From positions 682,001-746,000 of the forward strand of contig JAJCZU010000004.1 of NCBI GenBank assembly GCA_029262235.1: a DNA stretch of 64,000 nucleotides, given 5' to 3'. Of the stretch, positions 44,554-54,250 are shown piece after piece. The position numbers and the translations under genes were made by a program. How positions within the stretch are numbered: the first letter of the stretch is position 1; every line of letters begins with the position of its first letter. Below the pieces are notes generated by a model. That model was not told the origin of the DNA, did not search any database, and worked only from the letters and a program-made list of their open reading frames with translations. Source of the DNA: Candidatus Eiseniibacteriota bacterium. GTDB lineage: Bacteria; Orphanbacterota; Orphanbacteria; Orphanbacterales; Orphanbacteraceae.

Positions 44554-45255
44554 ATGAACAGCGAACCCACACGTAAAGTCCTGATCGTCGAAGACGAGGC
44601 CTCCATTCGGAAGGCCCTGATCGACCTCGTGGCGAATGCCGGTTATACGGTCGTGTCCGCCGAGGACGGCGACGCCGGGCTTGCTCTCGCCGAAGATCCC
44701 TCTGTCGATATCGTGCTCCTCGATCTCATGCTCCCGAAACGCGACGGCATCGAAGTGTGTCAGAAGATCCGCGAACGCCGGCCCGAGCTCTACGTCATCA
44801 TGCTGACGGCGAAGGGGGCGGAGGACGACAAGGTGGCCGGGCTGCAGTCGGGGGCCGACGACTACGTGACGAAACCGTTCGGCGCGAGTGAACTGCTGGC
44901 GCGGCTCGAAAGTGTCGGGCGCCGGCTCGCGGTGCGCGAGGAGACGGCCGGCCCGATCGAAGCGTGCGGCGTGCAGTTTCATCTCGCGCGCTGCATTGCG
45001 CTTCGCGGCGACGACGAGATCCATTTGACGGCGAAAGAGGCCGCGATCCTGAAGCTGCTTCATCAGCACAAGGATCGAGCCGTATCGCGCGCCGAGCTTC
45101 TCGAGAAAGTGTGGAGTGCGCCGGCCACTCTGGAAACGCGCACGGTCGATATGACGATCGCAAACTTACGACAGAAAATCGAAGAGAATCCGGCAGCGCC
45201 CCAGATCGTCGTGACCGTGAAGGGCGTCGGCTACGCGTGGACGGAGAGCTACTGA
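44554..45255 (+). CDS. OmpR/PhoB-family response regulator
   Basis: 233 aa; VLIVEDEASIRKALID, DIVLLDLMLPKRDGIE, LTAKGAEDDKVAGLQSGADDYVTKPF; wHTH C-terminus. Confidence 0.96.
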   Translation: MNSEPTRKVLIVEDEASIRKALIDLVANAGYTVVSAEDGDAGLALAEDPSVDIVLLDLMLPKRDGIEVCQKIRERRPELYVIMLTAKGAEDDKVAGLQSGADDYVTKPFGASELLARLESVGRRLAVREETAGPIEACGVQFHLARCIALRGDDEIHLTAKEAAILKLLHQHKDRAVSRAELLEKVWSAPATLETRTVDMTIANLRQKIEENPAAPQIVVTVKGVGYAWTESY

Positions 45256-46865
45256 TGCGGCGGCATCGCACCACGCTTCTTTTCGCGCTCGTTTTTCTTG
45301 CGGTGATTCTGCCGTGCGCGGCCTGGTATGCGCTCGGGCATCGGTCGGCAACGCGGGAAGCGGCGCAGCATGTGGATCTCGTGAAGCTGCGCGTCGAGCA
45401 GACGGCCTCGCGCCTGGCGGAACGGGTGGCGACGCGTCTCGAGGCGCTCCGCTCGGCCGAAAGCCGCCGCCCCGCGCATCATTATCGAGCGGAGTACATC
45501 GACCCGGCGAGCCAGTGCGATTGCGCCGTGGCGCGCCCGGCGATGCTGGCGGGCGGTTCTGCCGACGATCTCATTCTGTCGTACTTCGAAATGGCCCCGG
45601 ACGGCCGCGTGGCGCTCCCGGGCGATCCCGGCCAGGCCGACGTGCCGAACAGCTGCTGGGAACTGCGCGATCATCTCGAATCGGATTACCGCGACTACTT
45701 CGAACTCGTTTCCGCGCGTCGCAGCGCCTTTCCCATGGCCGGCATCACGCAGGCCGCGGCGATATGGACCGACGGCAAGCGCGAAGAACGCACGATTCGC
45801 GTCGAGCCGCTTCGCTGGGTCGAGCTCGAATACGGCGGGAGCCCCGTTCTTACGGCGGTTCGCCATTGCGAAGAAGCGAGCGGTCAGTACCTGCAGGGAT
45901 TCTTCATCGATGGCGGGACCGTGCAGCGTCTGTTTCACGACAGCAGGTTCCCGGCGGAGCTGGTGCACGGCACGTGGGCAGAGCGCGCGGAGCAGGACTT
46001 CGGCAGCGCGCCCGTGCCGATCGAGGGGCTCAACTGGATCGTACGAGTGGACGCGTCAGAGGCCGTTCGTCTCGCGTCGCTCACGGGGAATCAATCGATC
46101 GCGCGCTTTCACCGCACGTTCGGGTTCGTCGGGGGCGCCACGCTTCTCGTCGCCTGCGCGATCGTGCTGCTGCTCTGGCACACGGATCGCGTTTCGCACG
46201 AACGCGCCCGCTTTGCCGCTTCGGCCGCGCACGAACTGAAGACGCCGCTCGCCGGACTCAGGCTCTACAGCGACATGCTCGCGAAGGGGCTCGGCGACGC
46301 GGGCAAGACCGCGGAGTACGCTTCCCATATTTCGTCCGAGGCCGACCGGCTCGGGCGCGTCGTTACGAACGTGTTGAACTACTCGCAGATCGAGCGCGAC
46401 GGCCTGCGGCTCAGCCCGCAGCGCGCGGATCTTGCGGGCGCCGTGCGCGAATGCGCCGCGAAAATCCAGCCTGCGCTTGAAGCCGCCGGCGCGAAGCTTC
46501 GCCTGCGTCTCGAAGGCGCCGCGCCCGCGCTGTTCGATCGTGACGCGCTCTTTCAGATTCTGCAGAACCTGATCGACAACGCCGAAAAATACTCGCGCGA
46601 AAGCGACGACCGCACGATCGACGTGCTCGTGGAGGATGCCGATCGAACCGTGGCGCTGTCTGTAATCGATCACGGCCCCGGAATCGACGCTTCGAAGCGT
46701 CGCAAAATGTTCGGCGCGTTTCAGCGCGGCGACCGCGAAGCGCCGGAGGGGCTCGGCCTCGGGCTCATGCTCGTCCGCAACCTCGTGCGCGCGCAGTCGG
46801 GCAAGATACGGTACGGCGACGCGCCAGGCGGCGGCGCCATGTTCACGGTGGAGTTTCCGAAGTAG
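45255..46865 (+). CDS. Sensor histidine kinase
   Basis: TGATG overlap with response regulator; RFAASAAHELKTPLAGLRLYSDML H-box; LIDNAEKYS; DHGPGIDASKRRKMFGAFQRG; GLGLGLMLVRNLV. Confidence 0.95.
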   Translation: MRRHRTTLLFALVFLAVILPCAAWYALGHRSATREAAQHVDLVKLRVEQTASRLAERVATRLEALRSAESRRPAHHYRAEYIDPASQCDCAVARPAMLAGGSADDLILSYFEMAPDGRVALPGDPGQADVPNSCWELRDHLESDYRDYFELVSARRSAFPMAGITQAAAIWTDGKREERTIRVEPLRWVELEYGGSPVLTAVRHCEEASGQYLQGFFIDGGTVQRLFHDSRFPAELVHGTWAERAEQDFGSAPVPIEGLNWIVRVDASEAVRLASLTGNQSIARFHRTFGFVGGATLLVACAIVLLLWHTDRVSHERARFAASAAHELKTPLAGLRLYSDMLAKGLGDAGKTAEYASHISSEADRLGRVVTNVLNYSQIERDGLRLSPQRADLAGAVRECAAKIQPALEAAGAKLRLRLEGAAPALFDRDALFQILQNLIDNAEKYSRESDDRTIDVLVEDADRTVALSVIDHGPGIDASKRRKMFGAFQRGDREAPEGLGLGLMLVRNLVRAQSGKIRYGDAPGGGAMFTVEFPK

Positions 46866-46875
46866 TGGCGAGGGG

Positions 46876-47376
46876 CTAGTAGATCAGGATGTCGGCGTCG
46901 CCCGTTTCGGTGTCGTAGATGCAGGCGGAAACGACGCCTTTCACGAGTCCGTGCACTTCGCCCGGGTTGATCAGCACCGTGTCGCCGTCCATCGTGACTT
47001 CATGCTCGTGATTGTGCCCGAAGCAGACCACGTCGTATTGATCGGAACGCGCGAGTGCCCGCCCGATCGTGTCGTAGTGAATGAGCGCGAATCGCTTGCC
47101 TTCGAACGAAAGCTCCGCGAACTCCCCGTGAAAGATGACCTGGCGCTCTTCATTGCAGGCAGCGACCGCGTTCCGCTCGATGCGCATGAGGTCGCCGTCG
47201 TTGTTTCCGAACACGATGTGAATGTCGCGCGGGAATCCCTTCGCGAGATCGTTTACTATGAACGGCGCGCAAAGGTCGCCGAGGCAAACGAGCGCGTCGC
47301 ATTCCTCCAGCGTGAGAAGGACCGTGCGCAGGTTGTCCCGCCGGTCGTGAATGTCCGATATGATTCCGATCTGCAT
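46876..47376 (-). CDS. YfcE-type metallophosphoesterase
   Basis: MQIGIISDIHDRRDNLRTVL...LVCLGDLCAPF...VFGNNDGD...CFGHNHEHEV...LINPGEVHG. Confidence 0.94.
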   Translation of the reverse strand: MQIGIISDIHDRRDNLRTVLLTLEECDALVCLGDLCAPFIVNDLAKGFPRDIHIVFGNNDGDLMRIERNAVAACNEERQVIFHGEFAELSFEGKRFALIHYDTIGRALARSDQYDVVCFGHNHEHEVTMDGDTVLINPGEVHGLVKGVVSACIYDTETGDADILIY

Positions 47377-47394
47377 GCGTATACTTTGCCCGGA

Positions 47395-48045
47395 ATGCGC
47401 ATGGTACGTCAACTGTTGCGAGAAGCGGGGAGGACGAGACGGATGACATCGAAGAGCCCCATGCATTCCGGCGGCGCACTCCGCGAACCGGAACTCGTGC
47501 AGCGCCGCGAAGAGCTGCGTGCGAATCGCGCGCGTTTCGAGAAGCTCGTGGCGGGGCTCACGCCCGCCCAGCTCACGTGGCGGCCCGGAACCGGACGCTG
47601 GTCGATCATCGAATGTGTAGCCCACCTGAATCGCGCGAACCACGCGTATTCCGCCAACGCGGAGCGCGCGCTCCGAACGGCGAAGGAACGCGGCGTTACG
47701 GGAACCGGCCCGTTCAAGCACGGGCGCATGATCCAGTGGGCCATCGCGTATCTCGATCCTGACAGGAAAAAAATGCGGGCGAAGACTCCCGGCATGTTCG
47801 ATCCGCGCGAGGTGAAAGATCCGGCGGCCGAACTCGCGGCGTTCCGCAGGGAGCTCGACGTAACGGAAGGACGACTGCGTGAAGCGGACGGGCTGCATCT
47901 CGCGAAAGTGAAGCTCTCCTCGCCCGTATCGCGCCTGATTCGCCTGTCGCTCGGCCAGTTCTTCGAGATGCATACGGTTCACGACCGTCGCCACATCCAG
48001 CAGGCGGAGCGTGTCAGAAGCGCCGAGGGATTTCCCTCTGTCTGA
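47395..48045 (+). CDS. DinB family protein
   Basis: LVAGLTPAQLTWRPGTGRWSIIECVAHLNRANHAY...LGQFFEMHTVHDRRHIQQAERV; start uncertain (47395 or 47443). Confidence 0.88.
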   Translation: MRMVRQLLREAGRTRRMTSKSPMHSGGALREPELVQRREELRANRARFEKLVAGLTPAQLTWRPGTGRWSIIECVAHLNRANHAYSANAERALRTAKERGVTGTGPFKHGRMIQWAIAYLDPDRKKMRAKTPGMFDPREVKDPAAELAAFRRELDVTEGRLREADGLHLAKVKLSSPVSRLIRLSLGQFFEMHTVHDRRHIQQAERVRSAEGFPSV

Positions 48046-48137
48046 CACCGCCCTCTGTCTGATTCATCCTCTGTTTCGACGCTGATATCGCGGGCGTCGA
48101 TCGTTCCGCCTCGTTTCTTCGATTTCACCATCCATGT

Positions 48138-48143
48138 TATAAT
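48138..48143 (+). promoter_or_regulatory. Candidate -10 box for the BNR-repeat protein
   Basis: TATAAT 30 bp before the ATG with SD aaggag; no convincing -35 noted. Confidence 0.4.
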
Positions 48144-48172
48144 GAAGCATTCATACAACAAGGAGTAACACC

Positions 48173-50812
48173 ATGCGCCGCTCCACTTTGCGCTGGCTCC
48201 CTCTGGCCCTCTCCCCGGCCCTTCTATATTTCGCCTGGCTCGCTGCCACGCACGAGGATGACTTCGTGCCGCCGCGCGGGCCCGGCGTTCCGAACGACTG
48301 GTTTTTCCAGCAACGCGCCTGGCCGACGGGCACGATCGACTACGAAGTACGCCGCGAAGCGATCGAGCACACGCGGGCCATGCGCGCAGAAGCCGGGCGC
48401 GCGAGCGACATGCGTTTCGCGAAACGCGCCGTGGCGACGGACTGGGAGGGCGTGGGCCCCGAGAATGTCGGCGGCCGTATCACCGACGTGATCGGGAATC
48501 CTTCGAACGCGAACGAAATCTATCTGGCGGCGGCTTCGGGCGGCGTATGGAAATCGACGGACGCGGGCGCGAACTGGACCGCGATCTTCGACGGACAGGG
48601 ATCGCTCTCGATCGGCGCGCTCGCGGTCGACCCGAACGACTTCGACGTGCTCTACGTGGGCACGGGCGAGGCGAACCCGGGCGGCGGCAGCGTCGCGTAC
48701 GGGGGCGACGGCGTCTGGAAAACGACCGACGGCGGTGTGAACTGGACGCACCTCGGGCTCACGAATACGCGCTATATCGGGCGCATCGCGGTCGACCCCT
48801 CGGACGCGGACAACGTTTTCGTGGCCGCCATGGGAAATCTCTTTTCGAAGAACGTAGACCGCGGCGTGTATCGCTCGACCGACGCCGGACAGTCGTGGAC
48901 GAAAGTGCTCTACGTGTCCGACTCCACGGGATGCGTGGATATCGCGATCGATCCGGGCACACCGACGCGCGTGTTCGCTACGATGTGGGAGCGCATTCGC
49001 AAGCCCGAATCGCGTAACTACGGCGGCCCCTCGAGCGGCATCTGGCGCTCGGAAGACGGCGGCGCGAACTGGGGCGAACTGACGAGCGGGCTGCCCGCAT
49101 CCGCGGGCCGTATCGGGGTGGCCGTGGCGCCATCGGATCCAGCGCGCGTCTATGCCGTGTACGCGGACGAAACCGGGTTCTTCGACGGCTTCTATCGCTC
49201 GACCGACAACGGCGACACGTGGTCGCAGCGCGCGGCCACAGGGCTCGGCACGTTCTATTCGTCGTTCGGCTGGTGGTTCGGGCGACTCTGGGTCGATCCC
49301 GGCGCGGCGGGCACCGTGTGGGCCGACGGCGTGCTGCTTTACAAAACGACGAACGGCGGCGCCTCGTTCACCGACGTCACGAGCAGCATGCACGTGGATC
49401 ATCATGCGCAGTGGATCAATCCGAACGACACGCAGGTCATGCTGAAGGGGAACGACGGCGGGCTCTATCGCACGACGAACGGCGGGGCGAACTGGAGCTT
49501 CGTCTCGAACCTTCCGATCACGCAGCTCTATACGATTGAAGTCCCGCTCGCGGCGACGGGCACGGTGTATGCCGGGCTGCAGGATAACGGCACGGTGCGG
49601 ACGACGGGCGGCGCGGGATCGTACAGCACGCTCTTCGGGGGCGACGGGCACTACGTGATTCAGGATCCGAACGACCCGAACACGATTTATCTCGAATTTC
49701 AGTACGGGAACTTCTACCGCTCGACGAACGACGGCGGCTCGTTCAGCTCGGCCGTAAGCGGAATCGCGGGCGCCGACCGCAGGAACTGGTCGACGCCGGT
49801 CGTGGTCGACCCCGCCAGCATCGGGAATGCAGACACGCGCCTCTACTTCGGTGCGAACCGGCTCTATCGATCGAACAACAGCGCGAGCAGCTGGACTGTG
49901 GTCGGCGGCGGCCTGGACTTCTCCGACGGCTTCGGCGGAAGCGGCGGCGTGACGTTCGGCACGATCACGACCATCGCGGTCGCGCCGAGCGATTCCGGCA
50001 CTGTCTACGTCGGCACTGACGACGCGAACGTATGGGTTTCGACAGACTACTGCACGACCTTCACCAAGATCGACACCGGCCTCCCGAATCGCTGGGTTTC
50101 GCGCGTGGCCGTCGACCCGGACAATGACGCCATCGCCTACGTGACGTTTTCGGGACTGCGGGACGACGACCCGCTGCCGCACGTATTTCGCACGATCAAT
50201 CACGGGGCCGCATGGACCGACATCTCAGGCAACCTGCCCGATGCGCCCGTGAACGACATCATCGTGGACGAAGACGACGGAAGCATTTTGTATGTGGGGA
50301 CTGACGTCGGCGTGTTCGTCACGGGCGATCTCGGCGCGTCGTGGTCGCCGCTCGGAAACGCGATGCCCGAAGGCGCGATCGTTACGGATCTCGAGTACAT
50401 TCCCGGCGCACTCGGAACCCCGAACCTGACGCCGCTTCTCTTCGCCGCGACCTACGGCCGCTCTGCCTGGAAGCTCGACCTGGCGATCGCGACCGGGGTC
50501 GACGTAGCAGAAGAGGAGGCCGCGAGCAGACCGGCACTCGCGACGATTGATGCGGTGATCCCGAACCCGTTCCGTTCACGAGCGGAAGTCGCGTTCACGA
50601 TTCCGGCAGCGGGCCCGGTACGCGTGGCGTTCTACGATATCAGCGGACGTGAAGTGCGCGTTCTCACGAACGAAGCGCGCAGCGCGGGCGCCCATCGCGT
50701 GACGTGGGACGGTCGTGACGAAAGCGGACGCCCCGTTGCGAACGGGGTCTATTTCGCGCGCGTCGAAGCGGGTGGGCGTTCGGAGTCGAAGAAGGTGACA
50801 CTGGTTCGCTGA
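48173..50812 (+). CDS. Secreted BNR/sortilin-type beta-propeller protein with FlgD-like/type-A-like C-terminal domain
   Basis: 879 aa; repeats GVWKSTDAGANWTAIFDG, GVWKTTDGGVNWTHLG, GVYRSTDAGQSWTKV; C-term VIPNPFRSRAEVAFTIPAAG...YDISGREVRVLT...VTWDGRDESGRPVANGVYFARVEAGGRSESKKVTLVR. Confidence 0.92.
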   Translation: MRRSTLRWLPLALSPALLYFAWLAATHEDDFVPPRGPGVPNDWFFQQRAWPTGTIDYEVRREAIEHTRAMRAEAGRASDMRFAKRAVATDWEGVGPENVGGRITDVIGNPSNANEIYLAAASGGVWKSTDAGANWTAIFDGQGSLSIGALAVDPNDFDVLYVGTGEANPGGGSVAYGGDGVWKTTDGGVNWTHLGLTNTRYIGRIAVDPSDADNVFVAAMGNLFSKNVDRGVYRSTDAGQSWTKVLYVSDSTGCVDIAIDPGTPTRVFATMWERIRKPESRNYGGPSSGIWRSEDGGANWGELTSGLPASAGRIGVAVAPSDPARVYAVYADETGFFDGFYRSTDNGDTWSQRAATGLGTFYSSFGWWFGRLWVDPGAAGTVWADGVLLYKTTNGGASFTDVTSSMHVDHHAQWINPNDTQVMLKGNDGGLYRTTNGGANWSFVSNLPITQLYTIEVPLAATGTVYAGLQDNGTVRTTGGAGSYSTLFGGDGHYVIQDPNDPNTIYLEFQYGNFYRSTNDGGSFSSAVSGIAGADRRNWSTPVVVDPASIGNADTRLYFGANRLYRSNNSASSWTVVGGGLDFSDGFGGSGGVTFGTITTIAVAPSDSGTVYVGTDDANVWVSTDYCTTFTKIDTGLPNRWVSRVAVDPDNDAIAYVTFSGLRDDDPLPHVFRTINHGAAWTDISGNLPDAPVNDIIVDEDDGSILYVGTDVGVFVTGDLGASWSPLGNAMPEGAIVTDLEYIPGALGTPNLTPLLFAATYGRSAWKLDLAIATGVDVAEEEAASRPALATIDAVIPNPFRSRAEVAFTIPAAGPVRVAFYDISGREVRVLTNEARSAGAHRVTWDGRDESGRPVANGVYFARVEAGGRSESKKVTLVR

Positions 50813-50838
50813 TACTCGCGTCCGCGCTGAACCGAGCG

Positions 50839-52923
50839 TCAGCGCTGAAACCAGCGTCCCCGCTGATATTCGAGAATCGGCGCGAGATCGTAATCGTCCC
50901 AGCCGCGCACATGTTTCGCCACGAGACGGAAATAATGGTCGTCGCGCGGGGCCGCCCGCCAGAAGAGAAACAGATCACCCAGGTTCTTGAGCGCGGGCAG
51001 CGTGTAGTAGTTGATCCCCGGCGGCCCCGCCTGGAACCACGTTTCGTAGACGCCCCAGATCTTCGGGCGATCCCCGAGTGAGATCGTCGCGACGTAAAGC
51101 GGGTCATCGAGCGGAAGCAACACGAGCCGCAGCGGAATGTGAACCGCGCCGCCCCTCACCCCGTACACCACGTCGTACCCGCCCATGAGCGGCGCGCGCT
51201 TCGAGCGACCGAAAATCCATTCCATCTCCATCGGATTCCCCGCCGCCGGCTCTCGCCGCACAGTGTCTTCGGGCAGCAGCAGGTACGGCTCGTTCGAGAA
51301 CTGCGCGAAGCCGATCGGAACGCGATCGTTCGCGGGCCATGCAAAATCATCCCCGGCGAGAAAGACACGATGATGATTGTGCTGCGCGAGAAGCACGCCG
51401 ACGGGCTTCCGGTCATGGGCCGAGAGCACGACATGCACGGCGCCGTGAATGTCGAGTTCGTGCCACGCATTCGGATCGCCGATCATGGCCCCCACGAAAC
51501 GCTTCCAGCCCGCAATCTCACGCGGCAATCCGCTGTAGGGGAATACGAACGAATACTTTAAGAACAGCAGCGTCTGCGTCGATCCACCCGGCAGCGCGAT
51601 CGTGTCTTCATAGATGCGTCCGTAAACCGGGGAAGCCATGCCGCGTTTCGGTTCCGCGATCGCCTCGTACTGCGGAAGCGTGTAGTCGAGATAGTAGTGC
51701 GCCGTGTTCTGCACGCGCACGAGGTCGCCCCTTGTGACAGTGTCGGCAACGACGCGTCGCCCGGCGTCCGCATCGCGCAGTACGCAGCGGGGCAGATAGT
51801 CCTCGTAGAAGTCGATCGGACCGTAACTGCTCGGCGCGAGCCACCCCTCGGGCATGTATCGCTGCAGGAGTTCGATCGTGGCCTGCTCGTTCTGGTCCCA
51901 CGACTTCATGCGATCCGGCGCGCGCTGGAACGATGCGACGAACGAGTCCTCGTCCCGCTTCGTGACGCCCTCGTCCCGCTCTGCGGCGCTCACGATCCCG
52001 GGCGCGCCGGCGATCCCGATCGCGACAAGCACCATCGCCGCCGCACGCGCGCCTCTTCCGCCGAGTGCGCGCTGGATCGCGATCCCCGCTACGATCAGCG
52101 TGAGACCCCAGAACGACGAGGGCAGGATGTCTTCGCCTACGAAACGGTGTACGAAGAAGAGGGAGAGAAAGGGCGAAAGGAACACGAGGTTTCCGATGCG
52201 CGCAGTGTGTGAGGTCCAGGTCATGGCCATCATCCAGAGCAGGAAGGGGATTCCCATTTCGAAGAGCCCGATATAGACGCCGCCCGCGAATCCGCCCGCG
52301 GTGAGCACGCGGTCACCGGTCCAGAGCAGATACGCGCCTGTAAGAACAGCGCCCACCCAGAAGTTCGTCATGAGCTTGACCGCCGCCGGCCGCGCGTCGC
52401 TCACGTTCAGGATCCAGTACGATGCCCAGACCACGGAGCTTCCGACCGCGAGTCCCGCGCCGAGCGGATCGCTGACGTGAAAGCCGAGCAGGTCGCCGCG
52501 CGTCGAAATTGTAAGCACGCCGAGAAAACTGACGCCGAGACCGAGCATGTGAGCGCGCGTGAGCGATTCCCCGCGAAACACGGCCGCGAGCAGCACGATC
52601 ATGAGAGGCCACGTGTAGTTCAGGGGCTGCGCCTCCTGGGCCGGGAGCCGCTCGTAGGCATGAAAGAGAATGACGTAATATAGGAAAGGGTTCAGTAACC
52701 CACGCAGGAGGGAGGGGGCGAAAGACGAGGGATGAATCGCGCGGCGCAGGTCCGCGCGCGAAAAGACCACCCCCGTGAAGAAGAGGGCGGCCGTGAGCGC
52801 GGCGAGAAAGAGTGTCATCGCCACGCTCAGCTGTCGTAACGTAAGCGCAAATGCCGTGGCGGCCGTCGACCACGAAAGCACCGCCCCGAGCGCGAGCATG
52901 ATGGCGAGTGAGTTCCGTGACAT
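50839..52923 (-). CDS. EamA/DMT-type transporter fused to ~400-aa C-terminal domain of unknown function
   Basis: 694-aa single ORF; TM-rich EamA-like half (EAQPLNYTWPLMIVLLAAVFRGESLTRAHMLGLGVSFLGVLTI) then soluble domain from about residue 300 (AERDEGVTKRDEDSFVASFQRAPDRMKSWDQNEQATIELLQRYMPEGWL...). Confidence 0.85.
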   Translation of the reverse strand: MSRNSLAIMLALGAVLSWSTAATAFALTLRQLSVAMTLFLAALTAALFFTGVVFSRADLRRAIHPSSFAPSLLRGLLNPFLYYVILFHAYERLPAQEAQPLNYTWPLMIVLLAAVFRGESLTRAHMLGLGVSFLGVLTISTRGDLLGFHVSDPLGAGLAVGSSVVWASYWILNVSDARPAAVKLMTNFWVGAVLTGAYLLWTGDRVLTAGGFAGGVYIGLFEMGIPFLLWMMAMTWTSHTARIGNLVFLSPFLSLFFVHRFVGEDILPSSFWGLTLIVAGIAIQRALGGRGARAAAMVLVAIGIAGAPGIVSAAERDEGVTKRDEDSFVASFQRAPDRMKSWDQNEQATIELLQRYMPEGWLAPSSYGPIDFYEDYLPRCVLRDADAGRRVVADTVTRGDLVRVQNTAHYYLDYTLPQYEAIAEPKRGMASPVYGRIYEDTIALPGGSTQTLLFLKYSFVFPYSGLPREIAGWKRFVGAMIGDPNAWHELDIHGAVHVVLSAHDRKPVGVLLAQHNHHRVFLAGDDFAWPANDRVPIGFAQFSNEPYLLLPEDTVRREPAAGNPMEMEWIFGRSKRAPLMGGYDVVYGVRGGAVHIPLRLVLLPLDDPLYVATISLGDRPKIWGVYETWFQAGPPGINYYTLPALKNLGDLFLFWRAAPRDDHYFRLVAKHVRGWDDYDLAPILEYQRGRWFQR

Positions 52924-52973
52924 GGGGCCACGGTACAGCCGTTTCGAGCCGAGAGCAACGAGGAGATCCGAAC

Positions 52974-54209
52974 ATGGCAGGGATTGCGACCGAGCGATAC
53001 GAATTCACGAACCGGAGCGGCGTGAGCCTCTCGGGACGCCTGGAGCTGCCCGAAACGCCGCCGCGTTTCTTCGCGCTCTTCGCACACTGTTTCACGTGTT
53101 CGAAGGACATTGCCGCGGCTTCCCGCGTGAGCCGGGCGCTGGCGGCGCGCGGGATCGCGGTGCTTCGGTTCGACTTCACGGGAATCGGAAACAGCGACGG
53201 CGACTTCGAGAACACAAGCTTTCAGTCGAACGTCGAGGATCTCGTCGACGCGGCGGGCGCGCTGGCGGAATCGCATGAGGCTCCGCGTCTTCTGATCGGC
53301 CACAGTCTCGGCGGCGCGGCCGTGATCGTTGCGGCACGCGGGATCGATCAGGCGCGTGCCGTCGTTACCATCGGCGCGCCGAGCGATACGGAGCACCTGA
53401 AAGATCTGTTCGGCGATTCGCTCGCTTCGATCGAAAGCGAAGGGTGCGCGCACGTGGACCTCGCGGGACGCTCGTTTCCGATCAGCAAGTCTTTTGTGGA
53501 CGACCTTGCCAACCACGTCGTGACCGCGGAGGCGAAGAAGCTGAAGAAGGCGCTTCTCGTGCTGCACTCGCCCGTCGATAACATTGTCGGGATCGAGCAC
53601 GCGCGTCGTATCTTCGAGGCGGCGCGCCACCCGAAGAGCTTTCTGTCGCTCGACGGCGCCGATCATCTATTGAACGATCGCGCGGACTCCCGCTTCGTCG
53701 CGGATGTCGTGGCGTCGTGGGCGGAGCGCTACGCTTCGGAACCGGCCGCAACTTCGCAGGACGAGCAGCCCGCCCCCGCACTCGCGCAGGGCGAGGTGCG
53801 CGTCGACGAACTCGGGCCGCACTACACGCAGGCGATCACTGCGGGGCGTCACCGCATTCTCGCGGACGAACCGCTTCATGTAGGCGGCGGCGATCAGGGA
53901 ATGACGCCGTACGATCTGCTGCTTGCCGCGCTCGGCACATGCACTTCGATGACGCTTCGGCTCTATGCCGACCGCAAGCAGTGGCCCCTGACCGGTGTCT
54001 CCGTGTCGCTCCAGCACGGCCATGTGTATGCGAACGACTGCGCCGAATGCGCCTCCACCGAGGGAAAGGTGGACCGGATCGAGCGCGTGCTCTCGATCGA
54101 GGGCGATCTGACCGACGAACAGCGCGCGCGCCTGCTCGAGATCGCGAACAAGTGCCCCGTGCACCGGTCGCTGCTCTCCGAAACCGTGATCCCGACGCGC
54201 ATGGCGTGA
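52974..54209 (+). CDS. Alpha/beta hydrolase-OsmC fusion protein
   Basis: Starts MAGIATERYEF after aggag; LLIGHSLGGAAVIVAA; OsmC half GGGDQGMTPYDLLLAALGTCTSMTLRLYADRKQWPL...ANKCPVHRSLLSET. Confidence 0.93.
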   Translation: MAGIATERYEFTNRSGVSLSGRLELPETPPRFFALFAHCFTCSKDIAAASRVSRALAARGIAVLRFDFTGIGNSDGDFENTSFQSNVEDLVDAAGALAESHEAPRLLIGHSLGGAAVIVAARGIDQARAVVTIGAPSDTEHLKDLFGDSLASIESEGCAHVDLAGRSFPISKSFVDDLANHVVTAEAKKLKKALLVLHSPVDNIVGIEHARRIFEAARHPKSFLSLDGADHLLNDRADSRFVADVVASWAERYASEPAATSQDEQPAPALAQGEVRVDELGPHYTQAITAGRHRILADEPLHVGGGDQGMTPYDLLLAALGTCTSMTLRLYADRKQWPLTGVSVSLQHGHVYANDCAECASTEGKVDRIERVLSIEGDLTDEQRARLLEIANKCPVHRSLLSETVIPTRMA

Positions 54210-54250
54210 GAGAGGGCCGCGTGTGTTAGAATGATGGTTGCCCCCACTGC

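Noticed and set aside
48141-48155. ATGAA-GCA-TTCAT inverted repeat as a second FadR operator
   Set aside because: Half-sites and spacing differ from the 24-bp palindrome, and the downstream gene is a secreted propeller protein, not lipid-related.
48224-50203. 659-aa minus-strand ORF antisense to the BNR-repeat protein
   Set aside because: Shadow ORF of a repetitive gene; its apparent repeats mirror the sense-strand repeats.
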